Positions 7,617 through 15,051 of a DNA stretch of 16,150 bases are shown here, piece by piece. How positions within the stretch are numbered: position 1 is the first letter of the stretch; each line of letters opens with the position of its first letter. A program made the translations under genes and the position numbers. Under the pieces are notes generated by a model. It was given only the letters and a program-made list of their open reading frames with translations, ran no database searches and was not told the DNA's origin. Where the stretch lies: positions 1 through 16,150 of the forward strand of contig JAOZLU010000098.1 in NCBI GenBank assembly GCA_029934695.1. Reading direction: 5' to 3'. The DNA comes from Desulfobacterales bacterium. GTDB taxonomy: Bacteria > Desulfobacterota > Desulfobacteria > Desulfobacterales > 4be13.

Positions 7617-9203
7617 TCACTCTCCGGTTGCTGCGAACACCGGTTTTACTGTAACCCGGGTTTTCTTATCCATGTAATCCTTCTCATACTTCTCCCGGTA
7701 TTCATCCGGGATGTCTTCCACGAACACGATCAGCCAGATCACGGAGAGTTTCAGGGACTTTCCGTACCTGGCGGCCTGTTTCAGGGACTCCCTGTAATTA
7801 CTCTCATCGGTGAAACTTTTCAGTTCCAGCCCGTACCGTGTTCCCCCGTACTCGATGATCAGGTCTATCTCGCCGTTGCCCGTGGGAAACTCGGGCCACA
7901 CCCGGGCTTTTTTGCCTGCGAAAAACCCTTTCAGAAATTCGTACAGATTGAAATGATAGACCGCCTCGGTGACCCGCAGGTCTTTTCGCCTAGGCGCATC
8001 TTTCAGGAGCCACTCCCGGTTTTTCCGAAGATATTTCTCATATCTCCGTATAAGGCTGCCGATATGAAGTCCCCCGGGTGTGAAGATGTCCGACAGATCA
8101 TCAAACAGCTCAATCAGCCTGCCCATGTCAGGGAAAAGTTCCCGGGAGAAATAGTTGAAGAGGCGTTTCTGCACAAAGGGGCTTGAGAATCTCACATAAA
8201 GATCGTCATCCGTCTCCTCAGTGTCAATCACGCCGTTCATATACAGAAAATTCAGGTCCGGATCATCAAATGCGAATGCGACCTTCTGATCGGTTCTGAA
8301 GAGTTCCAGCACGACTTCCCTGTACGGCGTCTGTTTTGCCTTGCTGATGATGTTGATGACGTTGTTGTTGGGAAGGGCTTTGACCGCCATTCTGAACACA
8401 TATCTGAAATGCCTCATTGTAATGGGTTCTCCGGGTGTTTTGTTGTAGGTCTCGGTGAGCAGTTCCCCGAACCAGGAGACCAGCCCGGGCTGCCCCCGGG
8501 TTTCGTAAAACACGCTGTCAGTCACCTCCTGTTCCACCTTCTGCCCGCTCTCCTGTTCATACCATCCGAACATGGCGGAGACCTCCTCATCCGTCAGGTT
8601 CGGGATGTTCACGCTCCGCTGGACATTGAACGGCGATCCCTTGGCATTTTCCACACCGAGCACGGCCCTCACGCCGATCAGGGCCACCGCGTGGAGCAGA
8701 TACTCCTTTTGGCCTGACGGGGCAGGATCCTCTCTCCGGATATTGTAGATGTTCCGGAATACTCCGGCAAAGCCGGCGATGGACTCCTCGGTCAGTGCGT
8801 CGAATTCATCCATGATCAGGATGAGCGGCTTCTTTATCGCCTCTTTCAGAAACAGGGTGTGAAAGTCATTCATTCCGCTGACAGAGGCATTTTCGATATT
8901 CAGTTTCCGGATCAGGTCTTCGCCGATGGCAGCGGCAATTCTGTCAGCGTCCTTCATCATCTTGAGATGCTCGAGATTGAGTTTCAGAACGTGGAACCTG
9001 TCATCCTCCCACAGTCTCCACAGAACCTCCCGCATGATCCAGGACTTGCCGCACTGGCGGGGTGCCCAGATTGTGATGTAATGACCGCCATCATCCATGT
9101 CTTCTCCCACAAGCTGGCGGCAGGCCTGCGTGATCAGTTCTTCTCTCGGAACATAATAATGCAGTTTTTTGCTTACAGAGCCATAAGATGAAAATTTTCT
9201 CAT
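7617..9203 (-). CDS. AAA-like ATPase with C-terminal PD-(D/E)XK nuclease-like domain, copy A
   Basis: The gene encodes 528 residues from the ATG at 9201-9203, with AGGAGG ten bases upstream. Residues 1-45 (LHYYVPREELI region) and APRQCGKSW at 47-55 match the AAA-like (PF14516 style) P-loop pattern, with Ala in place of the first Walker A Gly. Walker B is LILIMDEFDAL (127-137; D132, E133). Residues about 200-360 are helical and winged-helix-like (TRGQPGLVSWFGELL). The C-terminal domain has the PD-(D/E)XK signature: GEIDLII (D447), then YGLELK (E460, K462). Such fusions are often expanded in anaerobic bacteria and their biological role is unsettled. Compared with copy B, residues 188-361 are identical, while 93-125, 141-167 and 362-386 differ strongly. 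It lies directly upstream of the truncated protease gene on the same strand. Confidence 0.85.
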   Translation of the reverse strand: MRKFSSYGSVSKKLHYYVPREELITQACRQLVGEDMDDGGHYITIWAPRQCGKSWIMREVLWRLWEDDRFHVLKLNLEHLKMMKDADRIAAAIGEDLIRKLNIENASVSGMNDFHTLFLKEAIKKPLILIMDEFDALTEESIAGFAGVFRNIYNIRREDPAPSGQKEYLLHAVALIGVRAVLGVENAKGSPFNVQRSVNIPNLTDEEVSAMFGWYEQESGQKVEQEVTDSVFYETRGQPGLVSWFGELLTETYNKTPGEPITMRHFRYVFRMAVKALPNNNVINIISKAKQTPYREVVLELFRTDQKVAFAFDDPDLNFLYMNGVIDTEETDDDLYVRFSSPFVQKRLFNYFSRELFPDMGRLIELFDDLSDIFTPGGLHIGSLIRRYEKYLRKNREWLLKDAPRRKDLRVTEAVYHFNLYEFLKGFFAGKKARVWPEFPTGNGEIDLIIEYGGTRYGLELKSFTDESNYRESLKQAARYGKSLKLSVIWLIVFVEDIPDEYREKYEKDYMDKKTRVTVKPVFAATGE

Positions 9204-9222
9204 TTTATCATGTCCTCCTTTT

Positions 9223-9279
9223 CCCAGGGTGACGCTGCGCTTGATCCTGGGCTGGTTTGTCCAAGCCCTTTGGGGTAAA
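9223..9279. repeat. Boundary repeat, copy 2
   Basis: Here the stem is perfect: CCCAGG (9223-9228) pairs with CCTGGG after a 17-base interior. It sits in the 85-base gap between the two ATPase genes, so on the minus strand it lies between the stop of copy B and the ribosome site of copy A, where it could act on mRNA stability or termination. Confidence 0.75.
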
Positions 9280-9288
9280 TTTATAACG

Positions 9289-10875
9289 TCACTCTCCGGT
9301 TGCTGCGAACACCGGTTTTACTGTAACCCGGGTTTTCTTATCCATGTAATCCTTCTCATACTTCTCCCGGTATTCATCCGGGATGTCTTCCACGAACACG
9401 ATCAGCCAGATCACGGAGAGTTTCAGGGACTTTCCGTACCTGGCGGCCTGTTTCAGGGACTCCCTGTAATTCCTGTCATTGGTGAAGCTTTTCAGTTCCA
9501 GCCCGTACCGTGTTCCTTCGTACTCGATAATCAGATCAATCTCGCCGTTGCCCGTGGGAAACTCGGGCCACACCCGGACCTTCTCGTTTGCAAAAAATCC
9601 TTTCAGAAACTGGTACAGATTGAAATGATAGACCGCCTCGGTGACCCGGAGATCACTCCGCCTGGGCGCATCTTTCAGGAGCCATTCCCGGTTTTTCCGA
9701 AGGTATTTCTCATATCTTAGGATCAGATTGCCGATGCGAAGCCCATTTTCCGTGAAAATGTCCGCCAGATCATCGAAGGGTTCAAACACTTTGCCCATGT
9801 CAGGGAAAAGTTCCCGGGAAAAATAGTTGAAGAGGCGTTTCTGCACAAAGGGGCTTGAGAACCTCACATAAAGATCGTCATCCGTCTCCTCTGTGTCAAT
9901 GACACCGTTCATATACAGAAAATTCAGGTCCGGATCATCAAATGCGAATGCGACCTTCTGATCGGTTCTGAAGAGTTCCAGCACGACTTCCCTGTACGGC
10001 GTCTGTTTTGCCTTGCTGATGATGTTGATGACGTTGTTGTTGGGAAGGGCTTTGACCGCCATTCTGAACACATATCTGAAATGCCTCATTGTAATGGGTT
10101 CTCCGGGTGTTTTGTTGTAGGTCTCGGTGAGCAGTTCCCCGAACCAGGAGACCAGCCCGGGCTGCCCCCGGGTTTCGTAAAACACGCTGTCAGTCACCTC
10201 CTGTTCCACCTTCTGCCCGCTCTCCTGTTCATACCATCCGAACATGGCGGAGACCTCCTCATCCGTCAGGTTCGGGATGTTCACGCTCCGCTGGACATTG
10301 AACGGCGATCCCTTGACATTTTCCACACCGAGCACGGCCCTCACGCCGATCAGGGCCACCGCGTGAAGGAGATACCGCTTCCCCTTCGAGGATGCCGGAT
10401 CCTCCCGCCGGATGTTGTAGATGTTCCGGAATATTCCGGCAAAGCCGGCGATGGCCTCCTCGGTGAGCGCGTCGAATTCATCCATGATCAGGATGAGCGG
10501 TTTTTTCATGACCCCTTTCAGAAACAGGGTGTGGAAGTCGTCCATCCCTTTCACAGAGATGTTTCCGATACTCAGGAGACTGTTCAGCTCCCCGCCGACG
10601 GCAGCGGCAATTCTGTCCGCGTCCTTCATCATCTTGAGATGCTCGAGATTGAGTTTCAGAACGTGGAACCTGTCATCCTCCCACAGTCTCCACAGAACCT
10701 CCCGCATGATCCAGGACTTGCCGCACTGGCGGGGTGCCCAGATTGTGATGTAATGACCGCCATCATCCATGTCTTCTCCCACAAGCTGGCGGCAGGCCTG
10801 CGTGATCAGTTCTTCTCTCGGAACATAATAATGCAGTTTTTTGCTTACAGAGCCATAAGATGAAAATTTTCTCAT
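9289..10875 (-). CDS. AAA-like ATPase with C-terminal PD-(D/E)XK nuclease-like domain, copy B
   Basis: Also 528 residues, starting at the ATG at 10873-10875 with AAGGAG upstream. The frame extends to a GTG at 10908, but those 11 codons cover the ribosome site and boundary repeat and are not homologous to coding sequence. All motifs of copy A are kept: APRQCGKSW at 47-55, LILIMDEFDAL at 127-137, D447, E460 and K462, so both copies look intact. Differences from copy A are clustered: VGGELNSLLSIGNISVKG against IGEDLIRKLNIENASVSG between Walker A and B; a block after Walker B; a block before the nuclease domain (KVFEPFDDLADIFTENG); and small changes around residues 407-469. Some differences are to chemically unlike residues, while the blocks between are identical even in silent positions. 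This argues for older divergence followed by gene conversion. Confidence 0.85.
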   Translation of the reverse strand: MRKFSSYGSVSKKLHYYVPREELITQACRQLVGEDMDDGGHYITIWAPRQCGKSWIMREVLWRLWEDDRFHVLKLNLEHLKMMKDADRIAAAVGGELNSLLSIGNISVKGMDDFHTLFLKGVMKKPLILIMDEFDALTEEAIAGFAGIFRNIYNIRREDPASSKGKRYLLHAVALIGVRAVLGVENVKGSPFNVQRSVNIPNLTDEEVSAMFGWYEQESGQKVEQEVTDSVFYETRGQPGLVSWFGELLTETYNKTPGEPITMRHFRYVFRMAVKALPNNNVINIISKAKQTPYREVVLELFRTDQKVAFAFDDPDLNFLYMNGVIDTEETDDDLYVRFSSPFVQKRLFNYFSRELFPDMGKVFEPFDDLADIFTENGLRIGNLILRYEKYLRKNREWLLKDAPRRSDLRVTEAVYHFNLYQFLKGFFANEKVRVWPEFPTGNGEIDLIIEYEGTRYGLELKSFTNDRNYRESLKQAARYGKSLKLSVIWLIVFVEDIPDEYREKYEKDYMDKKTRVTVKPVFAATGE

Positions 10876-10895
10876 TTTATCGTGTTCTCCTTTTT

Positions 10896-10948
10896 CCCAA
10901 GACGGCACTGTGCTGACCCTGGGCTGGTTTACAAATCCCTTCAGGTAA
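10896..10948. repeat. Boundary repeat, copy 3 (degraded)
   Basis: CCCAAGACGGCACTGTGC, then TGACCCTGGGCTGGTTT and a CAGGTAA end align with copies 1 and 2 with several mismatches and small gaps. It closes the ATPase tandem on its right side. Confidence 0.6.
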
Positions 10949-11087
10949 GGCGACTCTTCGCAAGGAGATAAAAGCCGCCTTTTCCAAGTTCTTACAGATC
11001 AATCAGAGCATCCCGTTCAGCAGTCGGGATGGCCGCATGGACATTCACAGCCATGACCTTGCCATTTTTACGCCCTTCGAATGTGTA
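10941..11087 (-). pseudogene. Remnant of a small unidentified gene with an internal stop
   Basis: Read on the minus strand, 11087-10995 encodes a protein-like stretch (YTFEGRKNGKVMAV, then AAIPTAERDALIDL), followed by a TAA at 10992-10994. The same frame continues with ELGKGGFYLLAKSRLT up to a TGA. A TAA also precedes it at 11088-11090. The peptide looks like real coding sequence interrupted by a nonsense mutation, but I do not recognise the family and chance is possible. Confidence 0.3.
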
Positions 11088-11111
11088 TTAAAATTGTTGT
11101 TTAAAAACCTC

Positions 11112-11308
11112 CTGATTATAACGGATGGGAGGCTGCAATTTCAGAGCGTCACGCCGACATGTCTCACACAGAGGCACAGAGAACACAGAGAAAAGGCGCG
11201 GAGGATAAAAGCGGGCACACTTATGTCCGGCTTCCAGACCGGACGGCCCCGCCGGTGTCTGACTCAGTAATTTCAGCAGGTTGTACCTCCCGCATCCGTT
11301 ATAATCAG
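11112..11308. mobile_element. MITE-like element, copy 2 of 4 (197 bp)
   Basis: Ends CTGATTATAACGGATG plus GGAGG on the left, and the exact inverted CTGATTATAACGGATG plus CGGGAGG on the right, differ only by an inserted CG pair: the best-preserved termini in the window. The core differs from copies 1 and 4. It contains the CACAGAGGCACAGAGAAC motif, a dispersed sequence common in many bacterial genomes, and a GGCCCCGCCGG segment. There is no gene inside, and I could not identify a clear target-site duplication. Confidence 0.8.
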
Positions 11309-11407
11309 AAGATTTCAACATACCATCATATATAATGATACGCAAACATTTTTTTAATAACCATACGATTCGGTAAGCAACGCTGATGAGTTCGCGGCAG
11401 ACATGCC

Positions 11408-11456
11408 GTCCGTTATCATATATTTTAATTCGGCAAATTCCCTTTTGATGACCAGG
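11408..11456 (+). repeat. Right copy of the ~50-bp direct repeat matching the barrel gene's 3' end
   Basis: GTCCGTTATCATATATTTTA, then ATTCGG and a diverged tail ending in CAGG. In the left copy the same bases encode the terminal strand and stop of the outer-membrane protein. Here one T is missing and no barrel-like coding sequence lies upstream, so it is a relic or an inserted piece. Confidence 0.7.
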
Positions 11457-11474
11457 TCACAATAAACCATTAAA

Positions 11475-11503
11475 GTGACAACCTCCTGTCATTGCTGTAA
11501 AAA
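11475..11503 (+). promoter_or_regulatory. Candidate promoter for the beta-lactamase/S41 fusion gene
   Basis: GTGACA (one mismatch to TTGACA) and TAAAAA (two mismatches to TATAAT) are 17 bases apart. A start near 11510 would give a leader of about 190 bases containing the hairpins at 11515-11545. This is pattern matching only. Confidence 0.25.
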
Positions 11504-11514
11504 TCCACAGCCCA

Positions 11515-11545
11515 CAGGTTCAGTCGGACCTGAAAATTACAGGTC
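11515..11545 (+). promoter_or_regulatory. Two mutually exclusive short hairpins in the leader
   Basis: CAGGT (11515-11519) can pair with ACCTG (11528-11532). The same ACCTG, extended to GACCTG, can instead pair with CAGGTC (11540-11545). The geometry is that of a small attenuator, but stems are only five and six pairs and the following T-run is short, so it may be chance. Confidence 0.25.
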
Positions 11546-11696
11546 AGAGTTTTCAATTTCCTGAATATTTCTGATTTATGCCTCTTCCGCTGTCATTTTG
11601 TGCTTGAAAAATCTGCAATTTTCTGACATTAAAGACAGCAATTTGTCCAAGACAGGCTTTTTTTACATCTGTGTTTAACAACGAAAGGAGACAAAA

Positions 11697-14600
11697 ATGG
11701 CTAAATTCAATTTTCAATCTTCAATCCTGCTGGCTGTCACCCTGGCCATAATAACATGCGGGTCTGCCGGATCAGCTTACGCTGACGGTCTTATGGTCAC
11801 GGACAGACTTTGGATCAGGGCAGTCATTCAGACCGTTGAAAAAGGGGCTGTGGATGCGGTATGGGAAAAAGGCGGCGAAGATTTCACCGCAGCAGGGGAT
11901 CGTGTGATCTGGGGATATTTTTATACCAGTCCGGATGATGTTGCCTGGGGAAGCCGGCAAAACCCGGATATGTTTGTAAAAATCTGGTTTGACCGCAACG
12001 GGCGGGTGGATGTCAACTTTTTCCATGTGTCGGTCCCCAATATAGAGGTATATTCAGCATATCCGTACAACGGAACCCCGGATCAGCACGGAACCACAAC
12101 CCTGACAACACGGTACATCCGTCAGTATTATCTGGACGGGCAGAGCAGCATGAATGAAAATGACAGTGACGAAAATCCGTCCCCGGGAGATTTCCCCACG
12201 GGAAACCCGTCAGGATATGCCACCGTCAACGGTCTTAAAATCGGTGCCATAATTGACACCGTTGAAAAAGGCCCTGTGGATGCACTGTGGCACAAAGGGG
12301 GAAAAGGCACCACAGAAGGCGGCCATACAGTGCTTTGGGGATATTTCCATGCCAGCCCGGCTGATGTCACCTGGGGCAGCGTGAACAATCCTGACCTTTT
12401 TGTCAAAATCTGGTTTGACGCGGGCGGCAGAGTGGATGTCAGCTTTTTCCATGTTTCTGTGCCTGACATTGAAGTTTATTCTGATCTGCCCACAGAGGGA
12501 GACTATGATCAGAAAGGAACGGCAACACTGGACAGGCGATATATCCGGCATGAATATGAATATGCGCCCGGGGCCGTAATAAACGCTTTGCAGGCATTGG
12601 CAGATCAGGCAGTGGATGACAGTCAGGATATCCGCAACGGGGTGCTACTTGTGGAAACGCCTGATTTCAGATGGAAGGGTGCCGCCGGCATGGCAGACCC
12701 GGATAAGGGGACAGAGATGCTCCCGGATGACCAGTTCCGAAGCGCCAGCGTGGGAAAAACCTTGTGCGCCACGCTGGTGATGAAACTGGTGGAAGCAGGA
12801 AAGATTTCCTTAGAAGAAGAAATCAGTCAGTATTTGCCCGAGTCTGTCATGAACGGGCTGCATGAATATGATGGGAAATCATACAGTAATACCATCATCA
12901 CCCGCCAGCTGCTCAACCACACCAGCGGTCTGCCGGATTATTTTTTCGACGGCCCTGCCAATGTTTACGGCATGTCTGATTTTATGACACTGATGCTTGA
13001 AATCCCGGATAAATTATGGGAACCGGAAGAAACCATTGAATATGCCAAAACAAACCTGACGCCGTTTTTTCCCCCGGGCCAGGGTTATCATTATTCCGAC
13101 ACCAATTACCAGCTGCTCGGTCTTATTATTGAAAGTGTGACGGACAAACCGCTGCATGAGGTCTATCATGAGTTCCTGTTCGACCCCCTGGGCATGAATC
13201 ATACTTATATGGAATTTCGGGAGACGCCCAGACACAGCATTCCCGGAAGATCACTGTCCCATGTGTATATGGGCGATATTGATTACACGCATGTCACCGC
13301 TTATTCCGCAGGCTGGGCCGGCGGCGGCCTGGTGACAACGGCTGAGGACCTGAACCGGTTTATCCGGGCCTTTGCCGGAAATAAAATTTTCGATGATCTG
13401 CTTACCCGGGAGGAAATGTTCAACTGGGTGGACCTCGGGAACGGTGCCTATTACGGATTCGGACTGGAGCGTCTGGTATTTGACGAATTCGGGATACCTG
13501 ACCTGGTCGGACTGGGAGAACTCTGGGGGCATAGCGGTTTTGGCAATTCCTTCATGTATTACTGGCCGGAAGAGGATATTTCGATTTGCGGAACACTGAA
13601 TCAGGCAGTCATCGGAGAGGGAGAAGACCTTTCCTGGCTCATCCAGACTGTTTTGCCGGTCATGGTGACGCTTAAAGCAGATGGTGCCGGTCAGACCTGG
13701 ACTGAGGCTTTTGACGCGCTCCATGAAAAAATTTCAGCGGAATATGCCTTTACCGAATGGAAAGGCATTGACTGGAACGCCAAATATGCGGAATTCCGGC
13801 CGCGTATTGTCAATGCTGAATCTGAAAAAGACGAAGCCGCCTATTATCTGGCTTTGCGTGAGTATGCCTACTCCGTTCCTGACAGGCTCATGTCTCTCTT
13901 TCCATACACCGGGAACGGAACCGCGATTGCTTCCAAAGTGACATACCAGCACATCGGCGGCAGTTACGGACTGGCGGTGATCGGTCTGGATGACGGGCGA
14001 ATTCTTGCCCATGTCGTTTTGGATGGCGGCCCGGCAGATCAGGCCGGCATCCGGGTCGGAGCGGAGATATTGAAATGGAACGGACAACCCACCAAAACGG
14101 CGTTGGACAATGTGTCCGTGATATGGGCCGGCGAATCTTCATACAGCACGAACGAAGTTCGGCGGATCGAGCAATATCGCCTGCTGGGGCGGGCACCCAT
14201 AGGCGAGCACGCGACCATCACTTTTAAAAATCAAGGGGTTATTCTGTCAACCACGGCAAAGCTGACAGCATTGGATGATAATTATGAAACATATATCCTC
14301 TCCAACTATTATGCCACGGAAAGAGAACTTGACATGCCTGTTAAATACAAAATCCTGCCGAGCGGGTATGGTTACCTGAAAGTCACTTATGCACCCGGCA
14401 AAGAAGACCCTGATTTTGACGCATTCATGACCCGGTACAGAGAAGCCATTCAGACCTTTTCGGATGACAAGGTGCCGGGGGTCATCCTTGATCTGCGGCG
14501 GAATAATGATGCCGACCGTGAAACCGCCGCGATCATGGCCGGTTTTTTTTACACGGAAGCCGCCCATTATGAAACTATAGAGATGTATGACCGGAAGTCA

Positions 14601-15011
14601 GGAAAATTCAAAATCGGGGACACTGTGGAAATATCGCCCCAGTCCCCTCATTATGACGGGCTGGTGAAGGTAATGGTGGGACCGGGATGCATCGGCCCAG
14701 GAGAAGGGATGGCAATGGCTGTCCAAAAGCTGTCCAGAGGACAGGTCATCAGCGTTTACGGCAGTAACGGCACTTTTGGCATATCAGGGGCGTTTGCTTT
14801 TATGCCCGGGGGATTCGTATTCAGCTTCCCCAATGGCCGATCCCTTGACAAACACGGCATTGTGCAGCTTGACGGGGATGCGGACGGGAACGGCGGCGTT
14901 ATCCCGGATATACGTGTGCCCCTGACAGCGGAAACCGTTTACGCCGAATTTGCTGAAGGCAGGGACACGGAACTGGAATTTGTGATTGAGACGTTTCAGA
15001 ACAGCATCTGA
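11697..15011 (+). CDS. Exported fusion: two unnamed beta domains, serine beta-lactamase-like, PDZ and S41-type domains
   Basis: The gene encodes 1104 residues; AAAGGAGA precedes the ATG. A signal peptide ends near A-Y-A29. Residues about 36-140 and 178-282 are two copies of one domain (TVEKGxVDAxW, WGYFxxSPxDVxWGS, FVKIWFD, FFHVSVPxIEVYS), offset by 142 residues and joined by an acidic Pro/Gly linker. Residues about 292-655 are a class C beta-lactamase-like serine hydrolase: S351-V-G-K354, Y466-S-D (usually YxN) and H612-S-G. Residues about 670-745 resemble the helical start of S41 proteases (IDWNAKYAEFRPRI). A PDZ segment follows (about 756-800; GGPADQAGIRVGAEIL), then an S41 core with DLRRNN and a PDIRVPLT end. 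At the S41 nucleophile the protein reads CIGPGEG, with Gly1000 where Ser is expected, and the DLRxNxGG loop is altered. The hydrolase half looks active; the S41 half probably is not. The substrate is unknown, perhaps peptidoglycan-like or a D-amino-acid ester. Confidence 0.85.
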   Translation: MAKFNFQSSILLAVTLAIITCGSAGSAYADGLMVTDRLWIRAVIQTVEKGAVDAVWEKGGEDFTAAGDRVIWGYFYTSPDDVAWGSRQNPDMFVKIWFDRNGRVDVNFFHVSVPNIEVYSAYPYNGTPDQHGTTTLTTRYIRQYYLDGQSSMNENDSDENPSPGDFPTGNPSGYATVNGLKIGAIIDTVEKGPVDALWHKGGKGTTEGGHTVLWGYFHASPADVTWGSVNNPDLFVKIWFDAGGRVDVSFFHVSVPDIEVYSDLPTEGDYDQKGTATLDRRYIRHEYEYAPGAVINALQALADQAVDDSQDIRNGVLLVETPDFRWKGAAGMADPDKGTEMLPDDQFRSASVGKTLCATLVMKLVEAGKISLEEEISQYLPESVMNGLHEYDGKSYSNTIITRQLLNHTSGLPDYFFDGPANVYGMSDFMTLMLEIPDKLWEPEETIEYAKTNLTPFFPPGQGYHYSDTNYQLLGLIIESVTDKPLHEVYHEFLFDPLGMNHTYMEFRETPRHSIPGRSLSHVYMGDIDYTHVTAYSAGWAGGGLVTTAEDLNRFIRAFAGNKIFDDLLTREEMFNWVDLGNGAYYGFGLERLVFDEFGIPDLVGLGELWGHSGFGNSFMYYWPEEDISICGTLNQAVIGEGEDLSWLIQTVLPVMVTLKADGAGQTWTEAFDALHEKISAEYAFTEWKGIDWNAKYAEFRPRIVNAESEKDEAAYYLALREYAYSVPDRLMSLFPYTGNGTAIASKVTYQHIGGSYGLAVIGLDDGRILAHVVLDGGPADQAGIRVGAEILKWNGQPTKTALDNVSVIWAGESSYSTNEVRRIEQYRLLGRAPIGEHATITFKNQGVILSTTAKLTALDDNYETYILSNYYATERELDMPVKYKILPSGYGYLKVTYAPGKEDPDFDAFMTRYREAIQTFSDDKVPGVILDLRRNNDADRETAAIMAGFFYTEAAHYETIEMYDRKSGKFKIGDTVEISPQSPHYDGLVKVMVGPGCIGPGEGMAMAVQKLSRGQVISVYGSNGTFGISGAFAFMPGGFVFSFPNGRSLDKHGIVQLDGDADGNGGVIPDIRVPLTAETVYAEFAEGRDTELEFVIETFQNSI

Positions 15012-15051
15012 TTATGAACGAGAAAGTCATTTGCCGAACATTTTCATTCCT

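Larger units (their letters stand above)
7551..9222. repeat. Tandem duplication, unit 1 (1672 bp)
   Basis: Unit 1 aligns without a net gap to 9223-10894: gene starts (9203, 10875) and gene ends (7617, 9289) are each exactly 1672 bases apart. Stretches with no mismatch by eye are 7587-7799, 8233-8643 and 8947-9209. The stretches between them are clearly diverged. Confidence 0.9.
9223..10894. repeat. Tandem duplication, unit 2 (1672 bp)
   Basis: Second unit of the duplication described for 7551-9222. It carries its own boundary repeat at 9223-9279 and ends against the degraded third boundary repeat at 10896. Confidence 0.9.
10876..11696. other. Gene-free 821-bp stretch packed with repeats and remnants
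   Basis: From left to right it holds boundary repeat copy 3, a broken short frame on the minus strand (10941-11087), MITE copy 2 (11112-11308), the right copy of the barrel-gene direct repeat (11408-11456), and a candidate leader with promoter and competing hairpins (11475-11545). No convincing intact gene was seen. At 11309-11407 and 11546-11680 I see nothing specific beyond AT-rich sequence. Confidence 0.6.

Noticed and set aside
7557..8186. Open frame of 209 codons on the plus strand, with a near twin at 9229-9720
   Set aside because: Both lie antisense to the ATPase genes, exist only because the duplicated sequence is open in that frame, and start inside the boundary repeat. No ribosome site or protein-like composition supports them.
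10081..10863. Open frame of 260 codons on the plus strand
   Set aside because: It is antisense to ATPase copy B, and the equivalent frame over copy A is broken. It is rich in His, Pro and Gly, as expected for a shadow frame.
9289..10908. GTG start giving 539 residues for ATPase copy B
   Set aside because: The additional 11 codons cover the ribosome site and boundary repeat; copy A has no equivalent, and the ATG at 10875 matches its start.
11088..11345. Open frame of 85 codons on the minus strand with RLFSVFSVPLCE
   Set aside because: This peptide is the known translation artefact of the CACAGAGGCACAGAGAAC dispersed repeat inside MITE copy 2.
13251..13724. Open frame of 157 codons on the minus strand
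   Set aside because: It is fully inside the beta-lactamase-like domain of the plus-strand gene and has no ribosome site.
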